Source of the DNA: Gemmatimonadota bacterium | GTDB lineage: Bacteria > Gemmatimonadota > Gemmatimonadetes > Longimicrobiales > Longimicrobiaceae | Reading direction: 5' to 3' | Assembly: GCA_019240375.1 (NCBI GenBank) | Contig: JAFAYN010000569.1 | Span: forward strand, 1-5,671 | DNA length: 5,671 nt | Shown: one piece after another, positions 1-5,671 of the stretch | Numbering within the stretch: the first letter of the stretch is position 1 | Layout of the letters: each line of letters opens with the position of its first letter | Notes under the pieces: model-generated | Told to the model about the DNA's origin: nothing | Database searches by the model: none | Seen by the model: the letters and a program-made list of their open reading frames with translations, nothing else | Program-made: the position numbers and the translations under genes

Positions 1-771
1 GTCGGAGAGGCGTACCGGGACTCCGTTGCGCACCGCCACCACGATCCCGCCGAACTCGCGCGGGTCCTCGATGCGCCCGGTGATGCGGACCAGCTGCTCG
101 GTCTCGCCGCGCTCCACCCGCCCGGCCGGGACCTCCTGGTTCTCACGCTGCAGCGCCGCGGACACCTGCGCCGGGGAGATGCCGTAGGCGCGCATGGCGT
201 CGGGGCGCAGCTCCACGCGGATCTGGCGCGCCGCGCCGCCGATCACGTTCACCCCGCCCACCCCGGACACCGCCTCGATCCGGGTGGAGATGGTCTGGTC
301 GGCCAGGTCGGTCAGGTCTCGGATGGAGCGGTCGGTGCTCTGGATGGCCACCGACATGATCGCCCGGTCGTTGGGGTCGAAGTGCTGGATGACCGGGTCC
401 TCGATGTCCTCGGGGAGCTGCCGCCGGATGCGCGCGATCTTGGACTGGATGTCCTGCTGCGCGTCACCGACGTCCACGCCCAGCTCGAAGAGCACGCGGA
501 CGATGGAGATCCCCTCCAGGTTGGTGGAGGTCAGCTCGCGCACCCCCTGGACGGTGTTCAGCGCCTCCTCGATGGGGCGCGACACCTCGCGCTCCATCAC
601 CTCGGGGGAAGCCCCGGGATAGGAGGTCTGCGCGACCACCACCGGGTAGGTGATGTCCGGGTACTCGTCGATGGCGAGCCGCCGGTAGGAGACGATGCCG
701 AGCACCATCAGCGCCACCATCATCATGGTGGCGAAGACGGGGCGTCGAATGGAAACGTCGGACAGGAACAT
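1..771 (-). CDS. RND-family efflux transporter, N-terminal part (inner-membrane pump)
   Basis: The first 257 codons of a proton-driven RND pump of the AcrB/MexB/MdtB (HAE1) type, which normally has about 1,030-1,070 residues; the rest lies off the left edge. The start at 769-771 gives MFLSDVSIRRPVFATMMM, the usual opening of the family: a short cytoplasmic helix, an IRRPVFA motif at residues 8-14, then transmembrane helix 1 at about residues 12-29. The pore-domain signature follows (LAIDEYPDI at 32-40, SYPGASPEVME at about 50-60), then an ESGT-equivalent region reading FELGVDVGDAQQDIQSK and the start of the second porter subdomain. The frame stays open to base 1. The gene begins 24 bases after the adaptor stop codon, behind only a weak GAAAGA ribosome-binding site, so it is probably translated in the same operon. 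The membrane proton-relay residues and the substrate pocket are mostly outside the window, so substrate cannot be predicted. Drug or lipopeptide export is more likely than metal export, on general sequence look only. Confidence 0.95.
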   Translation of the reverse strand, partial: MFLSDVSIRRPVFATMMMVALMVLGIVSYRRLAIDEYPDITYPVVVAQTSYPGASPEVMEREVSRPIEEALNTVQGVRELTSTNLEGISIVRVLFELGVDVGDAQQDIQSKIARIRRQLPEDIEDPVIQHFDPNDRAIMSVAIQSTDRSIRDLTDLADQTISTRIEAVSGVGGVNVIGGAARQIRVELRPDAMRAYGISPAQVSAALQRENQEVPAGRVERGETEQLVRITGRIEDPREFGGIVVAVRNGVPVRLSD

Positions 772-795
772 CGTAGTCTTTCGCGGTGCGGCGTG

Positions 796-1947
796 TCAGC
801 GCCCGCCCCGGCCGCCTTCGCCGGCCATGCGGACCTTCATCCCCTTGCCCAGCATCCCCACGTTCCCCACCACCACCCGGTCGCCCTCGGCCAGCCCGTC
901 CACGATCTGCACCACCCCCTGGCTCTCGTCGGTCAACCCGGGGGTGACCTGGGTCACGTCGATCTTGCCGCCCGCCACCCGGTAAACGGTGGGCTTCGCG
1001 CCCTCCTTCCCCTCGTGCAGCGCGGCCAGCGGGACCACCAGCGCGTTGTCCAGCACCCGCGACACGATCCGCCCGGAGGCGAAGGTCCCGGCCTTGAGCG
1101 CGCCGCTGCCGTTGGGGACCTGCACGTACACCGTCACCGCGCGCGAGGCGGGATCGACCGAAGGACCGACGCGGGCCACCCTGCCGTCGAAGGTGCGGCC
1201 GTCGGCGACGAAGCGGACCGGTTGGCCGGGGCGCACCGCCGCGGCGCTCCGCTCCGGGACCGAGGCGGCCAGCTCCAGCACGTCGCCGCGGACGATGGTG
1301 AACAGGCTGGCGCCGCGGCTCACGTGCTCGCCCGGGGTCACGCCGCGCTTCTCGATCACCCCGGCGGCGGGGGCGACGACGCGGGTGTCGGTGACCCGGT
1401 TGCGGGTGTTCTGCACCCGTGCCTCGGCGGCGGCCACGCGGGCGCGCGCCGCGGCCACGCCCTGCTCGCGGACGCGCAGCTCGCTCTGGGCCACGGCGCC
1501 CTGCGTGTACAGGTCCTTCGTCTGGTCCAGGTTCCACTGCGCGGTCGACAGGTCGGTGCGCGCGGAGGCCAGGTCGGCCTGGGCGCTCCGCTGGTCGCCG
1601 GACTGGTCGCTGGCGTCGAAGGCGGCCAGGAGCTGCCCGGCGCGGACCGGCTCGCCCTCGCGGACGTACACCCCGGTCAGGTCGCCCTCCAGCCGCGCGC
1701 GGACCTCGCTCCGGTCCAGCGGGTCGAGCGTCCCGGTGACGGGGATGGCGTCCTCCAGCGCGATCCGGCGCGGCGTCGCCACGTCGGAGGCGGCCAGGGT
1801 GACGCTGGGGGAGCGGGACGCCCCGCCCGCGCCGCCGGCCCCGCCCTCGGGGACGGCGTCCGCGTCGCGGGAGCAGCCGGCGGCGGTGGCGAGCGCGGCG
1901 GCGACCGCCGCGACGTAGATCCTGCTATGGACGCGTTGCACGGGCAT
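796..1947 (-). CDS. RND efflux adaptor (membrane-fusion protein, HlyD/AcrA family)
   Basis: A 383-residue periplasmic adaptor, the usual length for AcrA/MexA/MdtA-like proteins, which bridges an inner-membrane RND pump to an outer-membrane channel. A hydrophobic N-terminus (residues 10-22) ends in ATAAGC with Cys25, so it is probably a lipoprotein anchored in the inner membrane; the lipobox is imperfect because Ala, not Leu, is at -3. A Gly/Ala-rich linker follows (about 34-44). The first lipoyl half is at about 80-115 (VRARLEGDLTGVYVREGEPV), an alpha-helical hairpin at about 116-188 is rich in Ala, Gln and Arg, and the second lipoyl half is at about 190-222 (VVAPAAGVIEKRGVTPGEHV). A beta-barrel domain (about 224-300) and a membrane-proximal domain (about 300-370, NALVVPLAAL) complete it, with a Gly/Arg-rich tail. 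The start overlaps the end of the channel gene by 23 bases, which implies translational coupling. No strong Shine-Dalgarno site precedes it; a GTG two codons later is possible. Confidence 0.95.
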   Translation of the reverse strand: MPVQRVHSRIYVAAVAAALATAAGCSRDADAVPEGGAGGAGGASRSPSVTLAASDVATPRRIALEDAIPVTGTLDPLDRSEVRARLEGDLTGVYVREGEPVRAGQLLAAFDASDQSGDQRSAQADLASARTDLSTAQWNLDQTKDLYTQGAVAQSELRVREQGVAAARARVAAAEARVQNTRNRVTDTRVVAPAAGVIEKRGVTPGEHVSRGASLFTIVRGDVLELAASVPERSAAAVRPGQPVRFVADGRTFDGRVARVGPSVDPASRAVTVYVQVPNGSGALKAGTFASGRIVSRVLDNALVVPLAALHEGKEGAKPTVYRVAGGKIDVTQVTPGLTDESQGVVQIVDGLAEGDRVVVGNVGMLGKGMKVRMAGEGGRGGR

Positions 1948-3496
1948 CGGCTTCGGTCGGGGAAGGCGCGGGCGCGGCGCCCGCGGGGAAGGGGATCTGC
2001 TCGCCCAGGGCGCGCGCCAGCGCGGCGCCGGCCAGGTACAGCTCGTGGGTGGCCCGCGCCTCGTTGGTGCGCGCGGTGAGCAGGGCGACCTGCGCGTCGG
2101 ACACGTCGAGCTGCGTCCCCAGCCCGCGGGAGAAGCGGACGGTGGCGATGCGGAACGCCTCTTCGGCCTCCGCCACGTTCTGGCGGCTGGCGTCGAACAG
2201 CGCCTGCGTGCGCCGCAGCTCGGCGCGGGCGCGGGCGGCCTCGACGCGGGCCTGCTCCAGCGTCTGCTCGGCCACGTCGGAGGCGATGCGCGCCTGCGCG
2301 GTGGCGAGTTGGACGTCGGAGCGGGTGCGGAGCCCGTCGAACAGGGGCCAGCTCACGGTGAGCCCCAGCGAGCGGTCGGAGAACCACCCGCCGTTCTGCT
2401 GGGTACAGATCCTGTCGGCCGCGGAGCCGGCGGGGCAGCTCACCCGGTCCAGCCGCCCCAGCGAGATCGGGGGGGCGGCGCTGGAGGGGAACGCCTGGTA
2501 GCCGGAGCCCACCGAGAGCGACAGGCTGGGGAGGTAGCCGGCGCGCGCCACCCGGGTGGCGGCGCGCTGCGCCTCGACGCGGAGGCGCGCGGCGCGCACC
2601 GCCGGGAGCGAGTCCAGCACCACCGAGTCGGACCCCGCGGCCCGCGCCCCGAAGCGGTCCACCAGGGTGCGGACGGTGGCGGCGTCCACCCGGGTGACCA
2701 GGCGGATCGGGCGCCCCTCCGGGACGTTGGTCAGGCGGCGCAATTCCAGGAGCGCGAGGTCGCGGTCGGCGCGGGCCTGGATCACCAGCGGCTCCAGGTT
2801 GGTGCGCTCCACGCGGGCGCGGAGCACGTCGTACCGGGAGGCGCGTCCGGCGCGCTCGAACTGCTCCACCTGCCGCAGCCGCTCTTCGGCCAGCGTCAGG
2901 TTGTTCTCCTGGATGGCGACGAGCTGGTCGGCGAGGAGGGCGGAGAGGTACGCCTGCAGCGTCTGCAGCGAGACGTCGGTGCGCGTGTTCGCCAGGTCGG
3001 CCTCGGCCGCGCCCCGCAGCCGGCTGGCGGCGCGGAGCCCCTGCACCACGCGACCGCCCTGGAAGAGCGGGACCGCGAGGTTGAGGTTGGCGGTGTAGGT
3101 GTTGGGCTGGTTGAAGATGGAGCCCACGGCCTGTGCCCGCGCGTTCTCGTACACGTGCGTGTACCCGCCGTTGAGGCGGAGCTGCGGGAGGCCGGCGGCA
3201 CGGGCCTGGCCGAGCTGGGCGGAGGCCAGGTCGACGCGGCTCTCGGCCAGCGTCACCTCCTCGCCCGCCTGCGCCATGCTCACGGCGGCGGGGAGGGAGA
3301 GCTGGAGCGTATCCGCGTCCTGCGCGGCCAGCGGAGCGGCCCAGGCGCCAGCGACGAGCGCCGCCAGGAGGGCGGCGCGGGGAACGAACGGGGAAAGACC
3401 TGACAAGGCAGACACTCGGTCAGCGGGGCTGCGGCGGCCGAAACGGGCTTCGGCGTTCCATACCGGCGAGGGCCCCGGTGCGTTGGGGAAGTCCAT
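1925..3496 (-). CDS. TolC-family outer-membrane efflux channel
   Basis: A 523-residue outer-membrane factor with two OEP repeats, the exit duct of the tripartite pump. Repeat 1 covers about residues 62-265, including GLPQLRLNGGYTH (102-114), NLAVPLFQGG and the helix ENNLTLAEERLRQVEQFERAG. Repeat 2 covers about 295-500, including RAGYLPSLSLSVGSGY (318-333), LTVSWPLFDGLR and FSRGLGTQLDVSDAQV. The export signal core is at about 38-55 (VPRAALLAALVAG), with cleavage near 57-60 (LAAQD). With the ATG at 3494-3496 the signal is preceded by an unusually long, polar stretch of about 35 residues. That ATG has a GGTGGG ribosome-binding site at a good distance, so I kept it, but a GTG at 3413-3415 would give a normal-length signal peptide. 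Cys354 and Cys364 lie in the loop between the two strands of repeat 2, where the protein should be extracellular. The C-terminus is a Pro/Ala-rich tail. First gene of the operon; it overlaps the adaptor gene. Confidence 0.95.
   Translation of the reverse strand: MDFPNAPGPSPVWNAEARFGRRSPADRVSALSGLSPFVPRAALLAALVAGAWAAPLAAQDADTLQLSLPAAVSMAQAGEEVTLAESRVDLASAQLGQARAAGLPQLRLNGGYTHVYENARAQAVGSIFNQPNTYTANLNLAVPLFQGGRVVQGLRAASRLRGAAEADLANTRTDVSLQTLQAYLSALLADQLVAIQENNLTLAEERLRQVEQFERAGRASRYDVLRARVERTNLEPLVIQARADRDLALLELRRLTNVPEGRPIRLVTRVDAATVRTLVDRFGARAAGSDSVVLDSLPAVRAARLRVEAQRAATRVARAGYLPSLSLSVGSGYQAFPSSAAPPISLGRLDRVSCPAGSAADRICTQQNGGWFSDRSLGLTVSWPLFDGLRTRSDVQLATAQARIASDVAEQTLEQARVEAARARAELRRTQALFDASRQNVAEAEEAFRIATVRFSRGLGTQLDVSDAQVALLTARTNEARATHELYLAGAALARALGEQIPFPAGAAPAPSPTEADARATRP
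3494..3496 (-). other. Alternative starts for the channel gene (ATG here, GTG at 3413-3415)
   Basis: The ATG has a GGTGGG Shine-Dalgarno match at 3504-3509 with a seven-base spacer, which favours it. Against it, the next bases upstream also read as a -10-like box (TAGATT on the minus strand, 3497-3502). A transcript begun from that box would start inside or after the ATG. The in-frame GTG at 3413-3415 would begin VSALSGLSPFVPRAALL, a compact signal peptide, but has no clear Shine-Dalgarno site. The sequence alone does not decide between them. Confidence 0.45.
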
Positions 3497-3500
3497 AATC

Positions 3501-3518
3501 TAACCCACCGGTCAGTTA
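3501..3518. promoter_or_regulatory. TetR/AcrR-type operator-like dyad in front of the efflux operon
   Basis: TAACCCACCGGTCAGTTA is an imperfect inverted repeat: seven of nine base pairs match around a central ACCGGT, giving TAAC-nn-ACCGGT-nn-GTTA. Length, centre symmetry and position resemble operators of TetR/AcrR repressors, which commonly sit between the -35 and -10 boxes of RND pump operons. It also covers the GGTGGG ribosome-binding site of the channel gene. No regulator gene is visible in the window, so the protein that would bind is unknown. Confidence 0.55.
3504..3509 (-). promoter_or_regulatory. Shine-Dalgarno site for the channel gene ATG
   Basis: On the minus strand this reads GGTGGG, seven bases ahead of the ATG at 3494-3496. 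It is the main reason for choosing that start over the downstream GTG. It lies inside the operator-like dyad, so if the promoter assigned to 3497-3526 is real this site would not be on the transcript, and the two assignments compete. Confidence 0.45.
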
Positions 3519-3533
3519 CTCGGCAACGGTGTT

Positions 3534-3560
3534 TCCCGGACGGCCCGGGGGCCTCCGGGA
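3534..3560. repeat. GC-rich inverted repeat (hairpin) between the divergent promoters
   Basis: The arms TCCCGGA (3534-3540) and TCCGGGA (3554-3560) are perfect complements. Inside them GGCC (3542-3545) pairs with GGCC (3550-3553) around a four-base CGGG loop, leaving C3541 as a bulge. It is not followed by a run of T on either strand, so it does not look like a classical terminator. It may be a cruciform or protein-binding site, an mRNA hairpin if a transcript starts further upstream, or chance in GC-rich DNA. Confidence 0.5.
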
Positions 3561-3624
3561 GCGACGCGTACGCCGGGTTCCTGGTACACCCCGGCGCCAT
3601 TCCGTTCCCGGTCCTGACCAATGC

Positions 3625-3637
3625 TTGACACTGTCTA
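3625..3637. promoter_or_regulatory. Dyad overlapping the NRPS -35 box
   Basis: GACACTGTC (3627-3635) is a perfect inverted repeat around one central C, and the outermost pair T3625/A3637 also matches, giving five of six pairs over 13 bases. Because it covers the -35 hexamer, a bound repressor would block RNA polymerase. The half-site differs from the dyad at 3501-3518, so a second regulator would be implied. Short dyads occur by chance and the -35 consensus supplies half of this one. Confidence 0.4.
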
Positions 3638-3654
3638 AATCGTGACGCTATATA
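3625..3654 (+). promoter_or_regulatory. Sigma-70-type promoter of the NRPS gene
   Basis: A perfect -35 hexamer TTGACA (3625-3630) is followed after 18 bases by TATATA (3649-3654, four of six to TATAAT), in an AT-rich patch that stands out from the GC-rich surroundings. Transcription would begin near 3661, giving a leader of about 130 bases before the NRPS ATG. TATGCT at 3653-3658 is an alternative -10, but its spacing is too long. Orientation and position fit the NRPS gene; no other plus-strand gene lies between. Confidence 0.7.
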
Positions 3655-3660
3655 TGCTAG

Positions 3661-3793
3661 TCTGCGGCTGCGTCATCCTCCGGCACTTCCCCATCTCCGC
3701 CCTACTCCACCCTCCACGGCACGGGTGTCTCGCGGGCCGACCTGACCGGGACAGAGCGACGGCGCCTTCGCCCGAAACGATCAGGACAGGGAC
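3661..3793 (+). other. Leader of the NRPS transcript
   Basis: About 133 bases between the predicted transcription start and the NRPS ATG. The first half is pyrimidine-rich (around 3674-3718) and the second half is mixed GC. I see no riboswitch consensus, no terminator with a T-run and no convincing upstream gene. Confidence 0.45.
3783..3786 (+). promoter_or_regulatory. Ribosome-binding site of the NRPS gene
   Basis: AGGA lies seven bases ahead of the ATG at 3794-3796, with a second purine run (AGGGA) closer in. This spacing, together with the N-terminus typical of a C domain immediately after the ATG, fixes the NRPS start. Confidence 0.7.
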
Positions 3794-5671
3794 ATGGAGA
3801 ACATAGAGAACATCCTCCCGCTCTCGCCGATGCAGCGCGACATCCTGCTGCGTCACCTCGGCGCGCCGGGCCTGGAGGAGTACACCGAGCAGGTGTGCTG
3901 GACGATCCGGGGCGCCTACCGGCCCGGGGTGTTCGCGCGCGCGTGGGAGCAGACCGTGGCGCGGCACCCGACGCTGCGCACGGCGTTCTTCTGGGAGGGG
4001 CTGGACCGGCCGCTCCAGGTGGTGCACGGCCAGGCGGAGCTGCCGACGGAGCGGCTGGACTGGCGCGGCGTGCCCCGGGAGGAGCTGGACGGGCGGATGG
4101 AGGCGCTGCTCGCCGCGGACCGGCGGCTCGGCTTCCGGATCGACGCCGCGCCGCTGATGCGGCTGACGGAGGTGCGGGTGGCCGACGACGAGTTCCGCTT
4201 CGTGTGGAGCCACCACCACCTCCTGCTGGACGGGTGGTCGGCCACGGTGTGCATCCGCGAGGTGTTCGGCACCTACGAGGCGCTGTGCCGCGACGAGGCG
4301 CCGCGCCCGGGACCGGTGCGCCCCTACGCCGCCTACCTGGCCTGGCTGGAGGGGCGGGATTCGGCCGGGGACGAGCGCTTCTGGCACGGCGCCCTGGCGG
4401 AGCTGGACGACCCGGCACCACTGGGGATCGCGCGGGCGGCGGGCGGCGCGCGCGGGGGGGAGCGCTACGCGGTGCACACGACGGTCTTCCCCGCCGAGCT
4501 GGTGGAGCGGCTCCGCGGCGCGGGGCGCCGCGGCCAGCTCACGCTGAACACCCTGCTCCAGGGCGCATGGGCCCTCCTGCTCGGCCACTACGGCGGGGCG
4601 CGCGACGTGGTGTTCGGCGGGATCACCTCGGGACGGCCGGTGGAGCTTCCCGGGGCGGAGTCGATCCTGGGGGTGTGCGTGGCGGAGGTCCCGGTGCGGG
4701 TGCGGATCGACCCGGACGCGCCGCTCGGCGAATGGCTGGCCGGGCTCCAGGCGGCGCAGGCGGAGGCGCGCGCTCACGAGTACTGCTCGCTGGCGGAGAT
4801 CCAGGAGTGGAGCGGGGCCGCCCCCGGAGGGCGGCTCTTCGACACGCTCCTGGTCTTCCAGAACCTCCCCGACGCGCAGCTCGGCGCGGCCGAGGTGGCG
4901 GGACAGGAGGTCGCCGACTTCCGCCGGGTCCCCACCGGCGGCGGGCTGGGGCACGCCCTGCTGCTGGAGGTGGTCCCGCGGCGCGACGGGCTGGTCCTCA
5001 ACCTGACCCGCGACCTGGACCGGGTCGACGCCGGCGCGGCCGGGCGGGTGCTGGAGCACCTGCGGACGCTGCTGGAGGCGATGGCGGCCGACCCCGCGCG
5101 CCCCGTCGGCGAGCTGTCCCCGCTCTCCGTCGCCGAGCGGGCGCGGGTGCTGGCCGCCGGGCGCGCCGAGCGCGAGTACCCGGCCGACGGGTGCATCCAC
5201 GAGCGCTTCGCCGCGCGGGCGGCGCGCGCACCGGACACGGTGGCGGTGACGTACGAGGGGGAATCGCTCACCTACGCGGAGCTGGACCGCCGCTCGGACC
5301 GGCTCGCGCGGGTGCTGCGCGCCCGGGGCGTGGGCTCCGAGGCGCGGGTGGGGGTGTGCGCGGAGCGGAGCGCGGAGCTGGTGGTGGCGCTGCTGGGCGT
5401 CCTGAAGGCGGGCGCCGCCTACGTCCCGCTCGACCCGGCGTACCCGGCGGAGCGCCTGGCGTACGTGCTGGAGGACGCGGGGATCGGGGTGGCGCTGGCG
5501 CAGGAGCGGACCCGCGACCGCCTCCCCGCCGCCGGGGTGGAGGTGGTGTCGCTGGACCGTGAGGAAGACGCGCCGGCCGGGCCGCCCGCGATGGCCGTCC
5601 GCCCGGAGGGGCTGGCATACGTGATCTACACCTCCGGCTCCACCGGCCGCCCCAAGGGGGTGATGGTGGAG
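3794..5671 (+). CDS. Nonribosomal peptide synthetase, N-terminal C domain and partial A domain
   Basis: The first 626 residues of an NRPS that continues past the right edge. The condensation domain (about 1-440) forms the peptide bond between carrier-protein-bound acyl donor and amino acceptor. Its motifs appear in order: C1 LSPMQ (10-14), C2 RHPTLRTAF (57-65), C3 HHLLLDG (141-147, with catalytic His142 and Asp146), C4 YAAYLAWL (178-185), an atypical C5 GVCVAEVPVRV (293-303), C6 region HEYCSLAEIQEWS (328-340) and C7 RDLDR (406-410). The adenylation domain, which activates the amino acid with ATP, starts near 468 and shows A1 LTYAEL (492-497), A2 LKAGAAYVPLDPAYP (537-551) and A3 YTSGSTGRPKG (612-622). 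The residues that set amino-acid choice are beyond the window, so the product is unknown. Starting with a C domain only nine residues after the Met means no loading A domain in this protein: it either receives a chain from another protein or begins with an acyl starter. The C domain looks LCL-like, by eye only. Confidence 0.97.
   Translation, partial: MENIENILPLSPMQRDILLRHLGAPGLEEYTEQVCWTIRGAYRPGVFARAWEQTVARHPTLRTAFFWEGLDRPLQVVHGQAELPTERLDWRGVPREELDGRMEALLAADRRLGFRIDAAPLMRLTEVRVADDEFRFVWSHHHLLLDGWSATVCIREVFGTYEALCRDEAPRPGPVRPYAAYLAWLEGRDSAGDERFWHGALAELDDPAPLGIARAAGGARGGERYAVHTTVFPAELVERLRGAGRRGQLTLNTLLQGAWALLLGHYGGARDVVFGGITSGRPVELPGAESILGVCVAEVPVRVRIDPDAPLGEWLAGLQAAQAEARAHEYCSLAEIQEWSGAAPGGRLFDTLLVFQNLPDAQLGAAEVAGQEVADFRRVPTGGGLGHALLLEVVPRRDGLVLNLTRDLDRVDAGAAGRVLEHLRTLLEAMAADPARPVGELSPLSVAERARVLAAGRAEREYPADGCIHERFAARAARAPDTVAVTYEGESLTYAELDRRSDRLARVLRARGVGSEARVGVCAERSAELVVALLGVLKAGAAYVPLDPAYPAERLAYVLEDAGIGVALAQERTRDRLPAAGVEVVSLDREEDAPAGPPAMAVRPEGLAYVIYTSGSTGRPKGVMVE

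Larger units (their letters stand above)
3497..3526 (-). promoter_or_regulatory. Possible promoter of the efflux operon
   Basis: Read on the minus strand, TTGCCG (3521-3526, four of six matches to TTGACA) is followed after 18 bases by TAGATT (3497-3502, four of six matches to TATAAT). The spacer contains nearly all of the dyad at 3501-3518. This is the usual geometry of a repressed efflux promoter, but the boxes are weak and the -10 box directly abuts the annotated ATG. The true promoter could lie further upstream, toward 3620, where I see no better match. Confidence 0.4.

Noticed and set aside
464..1537. Minus-strand open frame of 357 codons spanning the adaptor-pump junction
   Set aside because: It is in a different frame from both genes, is Arg/Gly-rich and has no recognisable domain. 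The real adaptor and pump frames carry all the family motifs.
382..2079. Long plus-strand open frame (565 codons) across the adaptor and pump genes
   Set aside because: It runs antisense to two clear efflux genes, is rich in His, Gly, Arg and Ala with no family motif, and exists because GC-rich third positions remove stop codons on the other strand.
2045..3403. Plus-strand open frame of 452 codons opposite the channel gene
   Set aside because: Antisense shadow of the TolC-like gene; composition is biased and no motifs are present.
3280..3621. Minus-strand open frame of 113 codons across the intergenic region
   Set aside because: It overlaps the channel gene in another frame and covers the control region; the protein has no recognisable features.
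3654..3808. Possible short upstream gene starting at ATG 3654 in the NRPS leader
   Set aside because: Its ATG lies inside the -10 region, ahead of the predicted transcription start, with no ribosome-binding site, and the peptide looks like random GC-rich translation.
4200..4230. His-rich stretch in the NRPS as a metal site
   Set aside because: It is the C3 active-site motif of the condensation domain (HHxxxDG), not a metal-binding cluster.
3635..5200. Minus-strand open frame of 521 codons opposite the NRPS
   Set aside because: It is the complement of C-domain codons, crosses the NRPS promoter and has no domain signature.
3895..5562. Plus-strand open frame of 555 codons within the NRPS
   Set aside because: It is out of frame with the NRPS; the frame starting at 3794 contains every C and A domain motif in order and stays open to the edge.

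Overview
The window shows one edge of a nonribosomal peptide (NRPS) locus in a GC-rich, diderm (Gram-negative-type) bacterium. The diderm call rests on a complete TolC-like outer-membrane channel gene encoded with a periplasmic adaptor and an RND inner-membrane pump. High GC, strong GC bias at third codon positions and the general look of the pump proteins would suit Gemmatimonadota (Longimicrobium-like), Myxococcota or another GC-rich phylum. No marker gene fixes the taxon, so this is only a guess.

Layout. On the minus strand, read right to left from about position 3500 to position 1, lies a compact operon: outer-membrane factor (3496 to 1925), membrane-fusion/adaptor protein (1947 to 796, overlapping the previous gene by 23 bases) and the first 257 codons of an RND transporter (771 to 1, running off the left edge). 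On the plus strand, starting at 3794 and running off the right edge, is an NRPS: a complete N-terminal condensation (C) domain followed by the first part of an adenylation (A) domain, up to its A3 (P-loop) motif. Both edge genes are open at the window boundary and have long wrong-frame open frames lying across them.

Between the divergent gene sets is a 297-base control region (3497-3793). It holds a good sigma-70-type promoter facing the NRPS (perfect TTGACA at 3625, TATATA at 3649), followed by a roughly 130-base leader and a Shine-Dalgarno site. Facing the pump operon is an 18-base dyad (3501-3518) of the shape bound by TetR/AcrR repressors. It sits between weak -35 and -10 boxes and overlaps the pump gene's best ribosome-binding site. 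A second, smaller dyad overlaps the NRPS -35 box, and a GC-rich hairpin lies between the two promoters.

Working together: the simplest reading is that the NRPS makes a peptide and the divergent tripartite pump exports it or protects the producer, with both controlled from the shared region. The link between pump and peptide is inferred from position; the protein family calls come directly from motifs. Nothing here demonstrates a new kind of system. The most useful leads are the paired dyads in the control region, the uncertain start of the channel gene, the atypical C5 motif in the first condensation domain and a cysteine pair in a probable extracellular loop of the channel.
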